Numbered from the stretch's first letter, positions 42,254 through 51,749 are shown. The stretch: 64,000 bases of DNA from Nocardioides eburneiflavus (GCF_004785795.1 NZ_SRRO01000001.1:2666001-2730000); one strand, 5' to 3'. Translations and numbers: made by a program. The notes: generated from the sequence alone by a model not told the origin.

Positions 42254-43589
42254 GACCAGCACCCACCGAAAGGCCGTCCGCCTCGAGGCCACCAACCACG
42301 AAGGCAGCCTCCTCGGCAAGAACGTGTCACCCGCGAAGTTCGAGGCGGGCAAGGACAGCGGCTTCGCGTTCGCAGACATCCTGTTCGCTATCGACCTCAA
42401 CAACGAGATCGTGCTCGGCGACGCCTTCCCCGACTGGCGCGGCAACCTCTACGACATCCAGATGGTTCCGGACATGGCCACGATGGTGGAGTGGAAGCCG
42501 GGCCTGGACTCGGTCATCGGCGACTACTGGCTCAAGGACGGCACCCCGGTCCCCATCTGCCCGCGCAACCTCGTGCGCAAGCTGGTGGCCCGCCTCGCCG
42601 ACCACGGGTACGGCGCAACGGTGGCCGTCGAGATCGAGGCGACGCTGTTCGAGGAGCCCGTCCAGGAGGCCCGTGCGCGCGGCTACCGCGACCTCACGCC
42701 GCTGGGCGGCAGCACCGGCGCGACGTACCACCTGGCACGGTCCAACGACTGGGTCGCCTACATGGAGGCGGTCGTCGACCGGCTCGACCAGGTCGGCATC
42801 ACATGGGAGGCATGGACCGACGAGGCCGCGCCCGGCCAGACAGAGCTCAACCTCGCGCCGACCGACCCCGTCCGGCTCGGCGACAGCTGGGCACGGACCC
42901 GCCAGGTGATGCGCGAGGTGGCCCACGAGCTGGGCCACACGGTCTCCTTCATGGCCAAGCCCACGGCGGGCTTCGGTCAGGGTGCGCACATCAACATCTC
43001 GCTCCGGAGCGACGGCGTGAACAGGTTCTACGCCGAGGACGGCCCGTCCGAGCTGATGAGGCACGCTGTCGGCGGGCTGCTCGCCACCATGGAGGGCAAC
43101 ACGTCGATCGCCTTCCCCCAGATCACCTCCTACCGCAGGCTGGTCGACCTGACCGGACCCCCGACGACCGTGAGCTGGGGCGTCAACAACAAGACGGCGG
43201 CAGTACGCGCGATCACCGGCCACCCGAAGTACTCCCGCCTCGAGTACCGGCTGCCCGGGGCCGACGTGAACCCCTACCTGGCGCTCGCCGGCGTGCTGGC
43301 AGGCGTGCTCGCCGGCATCGAGCGACGCATCGAGCCGCCGCAAGAGGTCACGGACATGGCGTGGTGCCTGCCCGAGAGCTGTGGAGTGCGCCGGATCCCG
43401 GACACCATGTCGAAGGCCGGAGCCGCCCTCGACGCCGACCCGCTGCTGCGGGAGTACCTCGGCGACGAGTTCGTCGACTTCTGGGTGGCGTCACGGCGCT
43501 GGGAGTGGATGGAGTTCCACACCAAGGGCGGCGACCCCTTCGCCGAGCTCTCAGCGTGGGAGTCCCAGCGATACTTCGAGTTCCCGTGA
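42246..43589 (+). CDS. glutamine-synthetase-like gamma-glutamyl-amine ligase
   Basis: A protein of 447 residues with the GS catalytic domain: VAVEIEATLFEE (metal glutamates), GQTELNLAPTDP, FMAKPTAGFGQGAHINISL (ammonia/ATP region), TSYRRLVD and LEYRLPGADVNPYLALA. Families of this length that lie beside a class-I amidotransferase hydrolase and an amine oxidase (PuuA, IpuC, AtdA1 types) join glutamate to an amine instead of ammonia. It follows the SCP2 gene with an 8-bp overlap and is coupled by GTGA to the hydrolase gene. Ordinary glutamine synthesis is unlikely in this context. Amine substrate unknown. Confidence 0.85.
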   Translation: MSETSTHRKAVRLEATNHEGSLLGKNVSPAKFEAGKDSGFAFADILFAIDLNNEIVLGDAFPDWRGNLYDIQMVPDMATMVEWKPGLDSVIGDYWLKDGTPVPICPRNLVRKLVARLADHGYGATVAVEIEATLFEEPVQEARARGYRDLTPLGGSTGATYHLARSNDWVAYMEAVVDRLDQVGITWEAWTDEAAPGQTELNLAPTDPVRLGDSWARTRQVMREVAHELGHTVSFMAKPTAGFGQGAHINISLRSDGVNRFYAEDGPSELMRHAVGGLLATMEGNTSIAFPQITSYRRLVDLTGPPTTVSWGVNNKTAAVRAITGHPKYSRLEYRLPGADVNPYLALAGVLAGVLAGIERRIEPPQEVTDMAWCLPESCGVRRIPDTMSKAGAALDADPLLREYLGDEFVDFWVASRRWEWMEFHTKGGDPFAELSAWESQRYFEFP

Positions 43590-44368
43590 ACGCGGGCAAC
43601 CGGGCCGCGCGGCGGCCATTGATCGGCATCACCGGCCGGCGCTTCAGGCTGTCCCTCGTCGAGGGCTCTGACGAACGGTACGGCGACCGGTGCATGGACA
43701 CGTCGATGTCGGACTTCGCCACGAGGGTCGCCGATGCCGGTGGGCTCCCGGTGCACCTGTCCTACGACACCGACCCGGAGGCCATCTGCGACTGGATCTC
43801 CGGCGTCCTCGTCAGCGGGGGACAGGACGTCCACCCGTCGTGCTGGGGTGGCGACACCTCCGTCGTCCGGGGCCTCGACCCGCGCACGGACCCGATGGTG
43901 CACGACCTCCAACGCGACGAGTACGAGATCGCCCTGATCCGAGCCGCGCTCGAGCGGGGCATCCCCGTGCTGGGTGTGTGTCGTGGGATGCAGGTCCTCA
44001 ACGTCGCCCTCGGCGGCACGCTCGTCCCCGACCTCGCGCCGGGAGCGGTGAGCCACCTGTCCGCCGAGACGGCGCCCACCGACGGCGACGTCGACCACCT
44101 CGTCTCCTTCGTGGACGGCTCCATTGCGGCGGGCCTCTTCGACGGCGACGTGGTGACGAACTCCTGGCACCACCAGGCCGTCGACCGCCGCGGCGTCGGG
44201 GTGGCAGTGACCGGCCGCACCGCCGACGGGGTCGTCGAGGCGATCGAGGTGCCCGGCCACCCGGTCCTCGGGGTGCAGTGGCACCCCGAGTGGATGAAGA
44301 GCACCGACCCCACGCTGACCTGGGTCGTCCGCGAGGCGGCCCGTCTGATGCAGAGGAGTGGTTCGTGA
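43586..44368 (+). CDS. gamma-glutamyl-amide hydrolase, class I amidotransferase fold (C26)
   Basis: A protein of 260 residues. The nucleophile elbow VLGVCRGMQVLNVALGG holds the catalytic Cys, and the His-Glu pair lies in LGVQWHPEW. WISGVLVSGGQDVHPSCWGG is characteristic of the PuuD/peptidase C26 group, which removes gamma-glutamate from gamma-glutamyl compounds. In the PuuA-PuuD scheme it would release the oxidised product after the ligase and oxidase have acted. The GTG start overlaps the ligase stop (GTGA), and its own stop overlaps the next GTG in the same way. Confidence 0.87.
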   Translation: MNAGNRAARRPLIGITGRRFRLSLVEGSDERYGDRCMDTSMSDFATRVADAGGLPVHLSYDTDPEAICDWISGVLVSGGQDVHPSCWGGDTSVVRGLDPRTDPMVHDLQRDEYEIALIRAALERGIPVLGVCRGMQVLNVALGGTLVPDLAPGAVSHLSAETAPTDGDVDHLVSFVDGSIAAGLFDGDVVTNSWHHQAVDRRGVGVAVTGRTADGVVEAIEVPGHPVLGVQWHPEWMKSTDPTLTWVVREAARLMQRSGS

Positions 44369-45987
44369 TCACGCGAGTGATCGACGTGGCGCGCAAGGCG
44401 ACAGTCGCACCGGAGCAGATGGCGGACGAGCCCTCCGGCGCGACGCTCACCGAGCTGCTCGCACGTCGTGCAAGAGATATGGGCAACCGGGAGTTCCTGC
44501 GCTTCGGAGACAGGTCCTGGACGTTCGCGGAGATCGAAGCCTGGACCTCCCGCCTTGCCCACCGGATGCGCGAGGTCGACGGTATCCGCCCCGGCGAAAG
44601 GGTCGCGATCGTGCTGCCCAACGTCGTGCAGTGGCCCGTCGTGTGGATCGCCACCCTCAAGGCCGGCGCAGTCGCCGTACCGATCAACTGCAGCTACCAG
44701 CGCGCCGACCTCGCCTTCGTCCTGAGCGACTCGGGAGCGCGGCTGGTCTTCACCGACAGCGAGCGCGCAGACCTGGTCACCGACGTACTGGCGGGCCTGG
44801 ACGAGGGACACAGCGTGTGCGTCGTCGACGTCGCCGACGACGGCTCCGACCCCTTCCCTGACACGCCACCCGCCATGCCAGCGTCAGCCGGCACCCTGGC
44901 CAACCTGCAGTACACCTCAGGCACCACGGGCTTCCCCAAGGCCTGCATGCTCACCCATGGTTACTGGGTCCGGCTCGGCTGGATCTGCGCGGCGGCCACC
45001 GGGCTGGGCGACGACGACGTGCTCCTCACGTCGCAGCCGTTCTCCTACATGGACCCGCAGTGGAACACCGCCCTCTCCCTGACAGTGGGGGCGCCCCTGG
45101 TCGTGCTCCCACGCTTCTCCGCGTCGAGCTTCATGGCGGACGTACGACGCCACCGGGCGACGTTCTTCTACGTGCTCGGCTCCATGCCCACGCTGCTCTT
45201 CAAGCAGCCTCCGTCCCCGGACGACCGCGACAATGACCTCCGCATGGTGCTGTGCTCGGGAATCCCGGTGGCGTTGCACGCCCAGCTGGAGGAGCGCTGG
45301 GGCGCGCCGTGGCGCGAGGTCTACGGGATGACCGAGTCCGGGATCGACCTCTTCAGTTCCTTCGAAGACCCCACGGCCGTGGGCAGTGGAAGCATCGGCC
45401 GACCCGTGCCCACCAAGCAGGCGCGCCTCATCGACCCCGCTGGGCCGGCGGGGGAGGAGGAGGTGGCGGCGGGGACACCGGGGGAGCTGCTCCTCGCCGG
45501 CGCGCCGATGATGAGCGGCTACTGGAACCGTCCCGAGGCCACGGCCGACGTGCTGCGGGACGGGTGGCTGCACACCGGCGACCTCGCCGTACGCCGTCCC
45601 GACGGCGGCATCCAGCTCGTCGGCCGGATCAAGGACATGGTGCGGCGCGGGGGCGAGAACGTCGCCTGCGCCGAGGTCGAGGCCGTCCTCGAGCGGGACG
45701 ACCGCGTCGTGGCGGCGGCCGTCGTCGCCGTACCCGACGACGTCCTGGGCGAGGAGGTCAAGGCCTTCGTCCAGCTCAGGGCAGGAGCGCTGCCCGACCG
45801 CGACACGGCACAGCTGCTCCTCGAGCAGGCCGGCACGCAGCTCGCGCGCTTCAAGGTGCCGCGCTACCTCGAGTTCGTCGCCGACTTCCCGCGGACCCCG
45901 TCCGAGCGGGTCTCGAAGCCCGCCCTCAAGGCCCGAGCGGCCGACCAGCCCGGGACCACCCACGACTTCGCCCGACCCAGGAGCTGA
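44365..45987 (+). CDS. AMP-forming CoA ligase, crotonobetaine/carnitine-CoA ligase-like
   Basis: A protein of 540 residues of the ANL superfamily. The P-loop is LQYTSGTTGFPKACML, followed by REVYGMTESGIDLF, DGWLHTGDLAVRRPDG, GRIKDMVRRGGENVACAEVE and a C-terminal FPRTPSERVSKPALK with the catalytic lysine. The GGENVACAEVE hinge recalls CaiC-like ligases acting on small or functionalised acids. It is the second CoA ligase in the island and probably activates a different intermediate from the leftward one. Coupled by GTGA to the hydrolase gene; GAGGAG lies before the GTG. Confidence 0.88.
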   Translation: MITRVIDVARKATVAPEQMADEPSGATLTELLARRARDMGNREFLRFGDRSWTFAEIEAWTSRLAHRMREVDGIRPGERVAIVLPNVVQWPVVWIATLKAGAVAVPINCSYQRADLAFVLSDSGARLVFTDSERADLVTDVLAGLDEGHSVCVVDVADDGSDPFPDTPPAMPASAGTLANLQYTSGTTGFPKACMLTHGYWVRLGWICAAATGLGDDDVLLTSQPFSYMDPQWNTALSLTVGAPLVVLPRFSASSFMADVRRHRATFFYVLGSMPTLLFKQPPSPDDRDNDLRMVLCSGIPVALHAQLEERWGAPWREVYGMTESGIDLFSSFEDPTAVGSGSIGRPVPTKQARLIDPAGPAGEEEVAAGTPGELLLAGAPMMSGYWNRPEATADVLRDGWLHTGDLAVRRPDGGIQLVGRIKDMVRRGGENVACAEVEAVLERDDRVVAAAVVAVPDDVLGEEVKAFVQLRAGALPDRDTAQLLLEQAGTQLARFKVPRYLEFVADFPRTPSERVSKPALKARAADQPGTTHDFARPRS

Positions 45988-45989
45988 CC

Positions 45990-46763
45990 ATGACCACACC
46001 CAGCAACGTCGGAGAGCACCTCGACGTCGCCCTCGTGCGCGACGTCGCCGTCCTCACGCTCAACCGCCCCGAGAAGCTCAACGCCCTCACCGTCGCCATG
46101 CGGCGACGCATGGCGTCACTGGTGCGCGAGCACGGCACGGGCAAGACGGTCCGCGGCATCGTCCTCACAGGGAGTGGCCGCGCCTTCTCCGCTGGTGAGG
46201 ACCTGCAGCAAGCGCCGACCACCGAAGCAGAGGTGCACGAAGCGTTCGAGAGCTTCCACGACGTCACCCGCGCGATCCTCCAGACCCGAGTCCCGGTGAT
46301 CGCCGCTGTCAACGGCCTCGCCGTCGGAGGCGCCTCCGAGATCACGCTGTGCTGCGACGCCCGGATCGGAACGCCGTCGGCGGAGTACTTCCAGCCGGAG
46401 AACGCCCGCGGTCTCACCATCTCCAACGCCACCAGCGTCCTGCTGCGGCGCCTCGTCGGCAACCACGCCATGCGGATGGTTCTCGGATCGGATCGGATCC
46501 CGTCCGACGAGGCGCTACGCATTGGCCTGCTCGACGAGACCGTCGCGTCCGACCAGCTCATCGACCGCGCCGTCGACGTCGTGCACGCGTGGACCCCCGA
46601 GGGAAACACCACCGCGTTGCACCTCGCGCTGCTGCGCCCTCTCCTCACGGAGGTCGAGGCCGCCTTCGAGCGCGAGGACCACGCCGCCCACGAGACGTGG
46701 GCGAGCGGACTGCTCACCGCCGGTGTCGCCGGCTTCTGGAAGTCGAGGGAGACCACCGCATGA
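45990..46763 (+). CDS. enoyl-CoA hydratase
   Basis: A protein of 257 residues, standard length. It has VLTLNRPEKLNALTVAM, the oxyanion loop GRAFSAGEDLQQ and VNGLAVGGASEITLCCDARI. Both catalytic glutamates are present, in GGASEITL and in YFQPENARG, unlike the two other crotonases in the window. It therefore can be expected to hydrate an enoyl-CoA to a 3-hydroxyacyl-CoA, or to act as a closely related crotonase. Two nt separate it from the CoA ligase, and it overlaps the alcohol dehydrogenase gene by 4 bp. Confidence 0.88.
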   Translation: MTTPSNVGEHLDVALVRDVAVLTLNRPEKLNALTVAMRRRMASLVREHGTGKTVRGIVLTGSGRAFSAGEDLQQAPTTEAEVHEAFESFHDVTRAILQTRVPVIAAVNGLAVGGASEITLCCDARIGTPSAEYFQPENARGLTISNATSVLLRRLVGNHAMRMVLGSDRIPSDEALRIGLLDETVASDQLIDRAVDVVHAWTPEGNTTALHLALLRPLLTEVEAAFEREDHAAHETWASGLLTAGVAGFWKSRETTA

Positions 46764-47857
46764 TCACCACACAAGCGGCCGTACTGAACGAGATCGGCAC
46801 ACCGCTCGAGCTGACCGAGATCCGCGTGGACGACCCCGAGCCGCACGAGGTGCGGGTTGGCGTCACACACGCCGGGCTGTGCCACAGCGACCTCCACTAC
46901 ATGACGGGAACCGTTCCGACGGAGCTCCCAGTGGTCGTCGGACACGAGGTGGCTGGAGTCGTCGAATCCGTCGGCTCGGCGGTGACTACGCTGCGCCCCG
47001 GCGACCGGGTCACAGGAGCCTTGACCCCCTCCTGCGGCGGGTGCGTCAACTGCGACGCAGGACGCTCGACCCAATGCCTGCGCCTCGACGAGGTCCGCCG
47101 GCGCGAACGTCCCGCCTTCCAGACCGTCGACGGTCGGCCGATCGAGCGGCTCGCCGCCATCGGCGCCTTCTCCCAACACATCCTGCTCCGAGAGAACGCA
47201 CTGGTCAGGCTCTCCGACGACGTGCCCCTGCACGTCGGGTGCCTGCTGTCCTGCTGCATCGTCACCGGGGTCGGCGCCGTCTTCCGGGGCGCTCAGGTGC
47301 GACCGGGCAGCACCGTCGCCGTCATCGGCTGCGGCGGCGTCGGCTCCGCCATCATCCAGGGCGCACGCCTCGCAGGTGCGTCCGCGATCGTCGCCATCGA
47401 CCTCGACGACGCCCGGCTCAAGGCCGCCCGGCAGTACGGCGCCACCCACCTCATCAACGGCGGCGACGGGGACCCGGTCGAGGAGCTGCACGCCCAGCTG
47501 GGCGACGGCGTCGACTACGCGTTCGAGGCCGTCGGCTCAGCCCGCACCGCGGAGACCGCATTGGCACTCGTGCGGCCGACCGGCACCGCCTGCCTGGTCG
47601 GCATCGCGCCGGTGGGCACCAACCTCACCGTGCCCGCACTCGACTTCTTCTTCGCGGAGAAGCGGCTGATCGGGTCGTACATGGGATCCGGCCAGGCGCG
47701 CGAGGACATCGCCCAGTTCGCGCGGCTCTACCAGCAGGGCCGGCTGATGCTCGACGAGATGGTGAGCCGGGTCGTCCCGTTCGCCCAGATCAACGACGGC
47801 TTCGAGCAGATGAAGTCCGGCGACGTGACCCGCATCGTCGTCGACCTCCAGTCCTGA
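46760..47857 (+). CDS. zinc-dependent alcohol dehydrogenase (MDR family)
   Basis: A protein of 365 residues. Catalytic zinc ligands are in HAGLCHSDLHYM and VVGHEVAGVVESVG. The structural zinc site is CGGCVNCDAGRSTQC. The NAD-binding motif is VAVIGCGGVGSAIIQGARLAG, with an acidic residue after it (AIDLDDARL) that favours NAD over NADP. It should oxidise an alcohol to an aldehyde or ketone in the cytosol. In the proposed pathway it would act on the hydroxy-acid or alcohol released by the ester hydrolase. The next gene encodes an aldehyde dehydrogenase, its natural partner. Confidence 0.92.
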   Translation: MITTQAAVLNEIGTPLELTEIRVDDPEPHEVRVGVTHAGLCHSDLHYMTGTVPTELPVVVGHEVAGVVESVGSAVTTLRPGDRVTGALTPSCGGCVNCDAGRSTQCLRLDEVRRRERPAFQTVDGRPIERLAAIGAFSQHILLRENALVRLSDDVPLHVGCLLSCCIVTGVGAVFRGAQVRPGSTVAVIGCGGVGSAIIQGARLAGASAIVAIDLDDARLKAARQYGATHLINGGDGDPVEELHAQLGDGVDYAFEAVGSARTAETALALVRPTGTACLVGIAPVGTNLTVPALDFFFAEKRLIGSYMGSGQAREDIAQFARLYQQGRLMLDEMVSRVVPFAQINDGFEQMKSGDVTRIVVDLQS

Positions 47858-47885
47858 ACTCCCACCGAGCACAGAGGTGAACACC

Positions 47886-49355
47886 ATGACCACCATCTCC
47901 CCAGAGGCCGCCCTACCCCCGCCGGTGAACTACATCGCCGACGAGTGGACCGACTGCACGACCGTCGGCGACGCCTACAACCTCGACCCGAACACTCGCA
48001 ATCCCATGCACCGCACCGCGGGCACGACTGCGGAAGACCTCGAGCGGGCGCTTCGGCACGCCGAGCAGTCGTACGACGTCGGGCAGTGGGACGAGGACGC
48101 TCGGCACGAGCGAGCCGCCGTGCTCGACCGCGTCGCCGACCTCCTGGACGCCAGGTCGGAGGACATCGCCCGGACCGACGCACTGACCAGCGGCACCCCG
48201 ATCGCGGTGACCCGCCTCGTAGCGGCCTTTCTGCCCCACCGGATCCGGGCCTCAGCGGGGGAGCTCCGCACGATCCCCCGAGTCACCCAGCTCGAAGCGG
48301 GAGGTCGCGACGTGCGCCTCTACAAGGTCCCGTGGGGTCCTGCAGCGATCCTCACCCCGTGGAATGGGCCGAGCTTCATTCCTGCCTCGAAGGTCGCCAG
48401 CGCGATCGCTGCCGGCTGTCCGGTCATCCTCAAGCCGTCGGAGCACGCACCCGCTAGCGCCCAGGTGGTCGCCGAGTGCTTCGTCGAGGCGGGGCTCCCG
48501 GCTGGTGCGCTGCAGCTGGTGCACGGTGCCGGTGACGTCGGCGCTGCGCTGACGGCCGACCCGAGGATCAAGGTGGTCTCGTTCACGGGCGGCCCCGGCG
48601 CGGGCCGTGCCATCGCACGTGCTGCAGCAGAAGACTTCAAGGTGCTCCAGCTCGAGCTGGGCGGGAACAACCCCGTACTCGTCCTGGACGACGCGGACGT
48701 CGACGTGACTGCCGACGGCATCCTTGACGGGATGACCATGCTCAACGGCCAGTGGTGCGAAGGACCGGGCAAGGTGCTCGCGCCGCGCGAGCTCGTCGGT
48801 CCACTCGTCGAGGCGCTGACCGAGCGGATCTCCAAGCTGGTCGTCGGCCACTCCCTCGACCTGGACGTCCAGGTCGGCCCGATCTCCAACGAGCCGCACT
48901 TCCGGACCCTGCAGGCGAGGATCGACGGGCTGCGTGAGCTCGGCGCGACAGTCCACCAGGCGGCCCGGCTGCCGGAGCTCGGTGGCTGGTTCCTCTCGCC
49001 GACCGTGGCCGTGGGTGCCGATCCGGACCGGGCCACGGCTGAGCTCTTCGGCCCGATCGTCTCCGTGCACGCCGTCGACTCGGCCGAGGAGGCGCTCCGC
49101 ATCGCCAACGCGAACCCGTCGGGCCTGGACGCCTACGTCTTCGGCACCGACACCGACCGGGCGATCGACGTGGGGTCGCGCGTCGTGTCCGGTGAGGTCC
49201 GGGTCAACGGTGCGAAGGTCGCCGATCTCGGCGACGACTCGGCCCAGAGCTTCTGGGGCCCGGCCGGCATCGGCGGCCACGGACCCGCTGAGTCCGTGCG
49301 GGTCTTCTGCGGCGACCGGGTCGTCGGCGTGGACTCCCCGGACCTGCCGCTCTGA
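47886..49355 (+). CDS. NAD(P)-dependent aldehyde dehydrogenase
   Basis: A protein of 489 residues. Conserved blocks are AILTPWNGPSFIPASKVASAI, VILKPSEHAP, FTGGPGAGRAIA, the general base in LQLELGGNNPVLV and the catalytic Cys in LNGQWCEGPGKV. The late FGPIVSVH motif is also present. It oxidises an aldehyde to a carboxylate. In the PuuC role it would oxidise a gamma-glutamyl aminoaldehyde; alternatively it finishes the alcohol-aldehyde-acid sequence. The ATG at 47886 was chosen, with AGAGGTGA upstream; a GTG at 47877 overlaps that site. It is the last gene of the rightward operon, facing the TetR gene. Confidence 0.9.
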   Translation: MTTISPEAALPPPVNYIADEWTDCTTVGDAYNLDPNTRNPMHRTAGTTAEDLERALRHAEQSYDVGQWDEDARHERAAVLDRVADLLDARSEDIARTDALTSGTPIAVTRLVAAFLPHRIRASAGELRTIPRVTQLEAGGRDVRLYKVPWGPAAILTPWNGPSFIPASKVASAIAAGCPVILKPSEHAPASAQVVAECFVEAGLPAGALQLVHGAGDVGAALTADPRIKVVSFTGGPGAGRAIARAAAEDFKVLQLELGGNNPVLVLDDADVDVTADGILDGMTMLNGQWCEGPGKVLAPRELVGPLVEALTERISKLVVGHSLDLDVQVGPISNEPHFRTLQARIDGLRELGATVHQAARLPELGGWFLSPTVAVGADPDRATAELFGPIVSVHAVDSAEEALRIANANPSGLDAYVFGTDTDRAIDVGSRVVSGEVRVNGAKVADLGDDSAQSFWGPAGIGGHGPAESVRVFCGDRVVGVDSPDLPL

Positions 49356-49400
49356 ACCCGCCACCTCGGCGTGAGCGCAGCCTGAGCGTGCGGCTGGGGC

Positions 49401-50033
49401 TCAGACCCCGGCCGCGCGCTTGCGTCGTGTGGGTTTGGCGGGGACCGCTGCCGTCCGGCTGGAGAGCCAGGCATCGAGCACCGCGCAGTTGACGTCCATC
49501 TGCTCCCGCGCCACGGAGGCATCGCCGTACGTCAGCCAGTTGACGCCGAACCCGTCGGCCAGGGTGGCCAGCACGTAGGCCATCTCGTCGATGACCGGCG
49601 GGGCGACCGAGTTGTCCGCGGACTCCTGGAGTGCCTTGCGCAGGCTCTCGAGCGCCTGGTCGTAGACGGCGATGCCGCGGTCCCCGTGCTGGCGTCGCGC
49701 CCAGTTGACCAGCTCGAACGTGGTCGCCGTGAAGCTCGGTGAGTCCACGTAGCACTGCATCACGCCCCGCAGGATCGCCTGGCCGGTCTCGGAGAGCGTC
49801 GTATGGGGGTCACTGTCCTCGATGACCTCGCGGTACTTGCCGGTGACGTACTCGAAGACGTCGGCGAAGAGGTCCTCCTTCGAGTCGTAGCAGTAGTGCA
49901 GCATCGCCAGGTTGGCCTCCGCCTGCTCAGCGATCCGGCGCGTCGTGGCGCCGTCGATGCCGTGGCTCGCGATCACCTCGACGGCGGCTCGGATGAAGTC
50001 CTGCCGCCGCTGGGCGGCCGGGATGCGGGCCAT
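49401..50033 (-). CDS. TetR-family transcriptional regulator
   Basis: A protein of 210 residues. The helix-turn-helix lies at residues 9-50: FIRAAVEVIASHGIDGATTRRIAEQAEANLAMLHYCYDSKEDL, of which GATTRRIAEQAEANLAMLHY is the DNA-contacting part. The ligand domain follows, and the tail is basic (PTRRKRAAGV). CAGGAGGA precedes the ATG. It probably binds the inverted repeats A, B and C and represses the cluster until a pathway ligand binds. Site C lies in its own promoter region, so autoregulation is likely. The effector is unknown. Confidence 0.9.
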   Translation of the reverse strand: MARIPAAQRRQDFIRAAVEVIASHGIDGATTRRIAEQAEANLAMLHYCYDSKEDLFADVFEYVTGKYREVIEDSDPHTTLSETGQAILRGVMQCYVDSPSFTATTFELVNWARRQHGDRGIAVYDQALESLRKALQESADNSVAPPVIDEMAYVLATLADGFGVNWLTYGDASVAREQMDVNCAVLDAWLSSRTAAVPAKPTRRKRAAGV

Positions 50034-50150
50034 GAGGTCCTCCTGCGCTGGGCGTCGTGAAGTTGGGCAACTGTCTAAGTCGAGGCGAGCGTACCAGCGC
50101 TGTTCCGCGGAACTCTCGGCGTTGCAGCGTCAGCACGTGCCTGACGGGTC

Positions 50151-50192
50151 TTGGTCAAACAACTTGGTCATACATCTTGATCGTATGACTAA
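50151..50192. promoter_or_regulatory. operator site C, divergent tetR/MFS promoter region
   Basis: TTGGTCATAC-ATCTTGATC-GTATGACTAA (50164-50192) has 9 of 10 half-site positions matching and the same 9-bp centre spacing as sites A and B. An additional half-site, TTGGTCAAAC, begins exactly 13 bp upstream at 50151. The site lies between the TetR gene (start 50033) and the MFS gene (start 50247). Confidence 0.75.
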
Positions 50193-50246
50193 CTAACGCC
50201 TACCGTATGAGCCGGATCACACAGACCCCCGAATCGGAGACCATCC

Positions 50247-51716
50247 ATGACCCAGACCCAAGCGGCAGCCGGAAGACGCGGCAGCACCACGGCAGACCAT
50301 CGGCCGAACCGGGTAACGCTCATCGGCATCGGAGCGTTGCTCGTCGTCCTGACCAACGCGGTGATCTTCATCCTCCCGCCGCTCCTGCCGGTCATCCAGG
50401 CGCAGTACGGCCTGGCGACGGTCGCGGAGACGACCTGGCTCTACACCGTCCTGACCCTCGGCGGCGGCGCCGGCTTCATCCTCCTGCCCCGCCTGGCCGA
50501 CCTGTACGGCGACCGGAACGCCAACGTGGCGGCGGCGGCCTTCCTCACGGTTGGCGCCCTCGTCCCCGCAGTGGGCGACTCCTACCCGACGCTGCTGGTC
50601 GGCTGCTCCCTCATGGGCTTCGGCGGGGCCGCCCAGGTGCTGCCCCTCGGGTTCCTGCGGCGCGGACTGGGGGAGGGCGGCATCGCGGTCGCGGTCGGGG
50701 TCCTGGTCATCGGCACGGGCGTCGGCATCGTCGCCGGGATGATCGGCGGCGGGCTGATCGTGCAGAGCCTGTCGCTGCAGAGCTTCTTCGTCGTCCTCAC
50801 CGCGGTCAGCGCGGTGGCCACCCTCGCGTCGTACGTCCTGATCCCGCACCTGCCTCCCGCCGAGCGGAGCGGCCGCATCGGCGCCCTCGGCACCGTGTGG
50901 ATGATCGCGTGGGTCGCCGCGATCCTGTTGACCCTGACCCAGGGTCTGGTCTGGGGCAACGCCGCGCTGATCCCGCTGGTGCTCGGCGTGGTGGGCGGTG
51001 TCGCCTGGTTCCGGGTCGAGCGCAGGTCCACCACGGCGGTGTTCGACGTCGCCCTGATGAAGGCGCCTCTCGTCACCGCCTCGTGCATCTGCATTGCGCT
51101 GTTCGCCGCGGTGAACTCGGCCTTCCTGCTGCTCGTCAGCACCTACGCCCAGATCATCCCTGAGGCGCTGCGCCCCGGCGACGCCTACGGCCTTGGCCTC
51201 ACCGCACTCGAGACCGGGTGGCTCATGCTCCCCTTCGCCGTCACCTTCGTCATCGGCGGTGCCATCGTCGACCGCCCGGTCAACAACGGTCGGGTCGTGC
51301 CGGTCTTCGTGATCGGCGCGCTCATCACGGCCGCCGGACTTGCCTGGCTCGCCCTCGCGCACGACCGGCAGTGGCACTACCTCGTGGGCGCGGCCGTCAT
51401 CGGGCTCGGATGCAGCATCGGCTACGCCGCGGGTTTCACGCTCGTGCAGCTGGCGGTGCGCGAGGAGAAGGCGGGGATGGCCACCGGAGCCGCAGGCACC
51501 TGCCTGGCCGTCGGGTTCGCCTTCGGCACGGCGCTCGTCAGCGCCGACCTCAGCGCCTCCCTCGTTCCCGTTCCCGGCACGACCTTGGAGGTCGCCGCCG
51601 AGAGCCTGTACGGCGTCGGCTACTGCGTCGCCGGGGGCCTCGCCCTGGCCATCGTCCTGACAGTCCTCATCTCCACCGCCCGCACCCGTCGTCGTACCGG
51701 CCGGGTCGCCGCCTGA
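50247..51716 (+). CDS. MFS transporter
   Basis: A protein of 489 residues with 12-14 membrane helices. The N-terminus is ITLIGIGALLVVLTNAVIFILPPLLP-like, here LIGIGALLVVLTNAVIF. The family A-type motif between helices 2 and 3 reads GGAGFILLPRLADLYGDRN. Size and helix number fit drug:H+ antiporters of the DHA2 type or metabolite exporters. It is controlled by site C together with the TetR gene. It could import substrate or export an amine or toxic intermediate. First of a three-gene block with the membrane protein and the DAO-type oxidase. Confidence 0.87.
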   Translation: MTQTQAAAGRRGSTTADHRPNRVTLIGIGALLVVLTNAVIFILPPLLPVIQAQYGLATVAETTWLYTVLTLGGGAGFILLPRLADLYGDRNANVAAAAFLTVGALVPAVGDSYPTLLVGCSLMGFGGAAQVLPLGFLRRGLGEGGIAVAVGVLVIGTGVGIVAGMIGGGLIVQSLSLQSFFVVLTAVSAVATLASYVLIPHLPPAERSGRIGALGTVWMIAWVAAILLTLTQGLVWGNAALIPLVLGVVGGVAWFRVERRSTTAVFDVALMKAPLVTASCICIALFAAVNSAFLLLVSTYAQIIPEALRPGDAYGLGLTALETGWLMLPFAVTFVIGGAIVDRPVNNGRVVPVFVIGALITAAGLAWLALAHDRQWHYLVGAAVIGLGCSIGYAAGFTLVQLAVREEKAGMATGAAGTCLAVGFAFGTALVSADLSASLVPVPGTTLEVAAESLYGVGYCVAGGLALAIVLTVLISTARTRRRTGRVAA

Positions 51717-51749
51717 CCGGGCCCCGGCCCCTCACCCCAAGGAAATGAC

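Noticed and set aside
42246..43589. Ordinary housekeeping glutamine synthetase
   Set aside because: Placement between an SCP2-like gene and a gamma-glutamyl hydrolase, coupled by stop-start overlaps, argues for an amine ligase; sequence alone cannot settle it.
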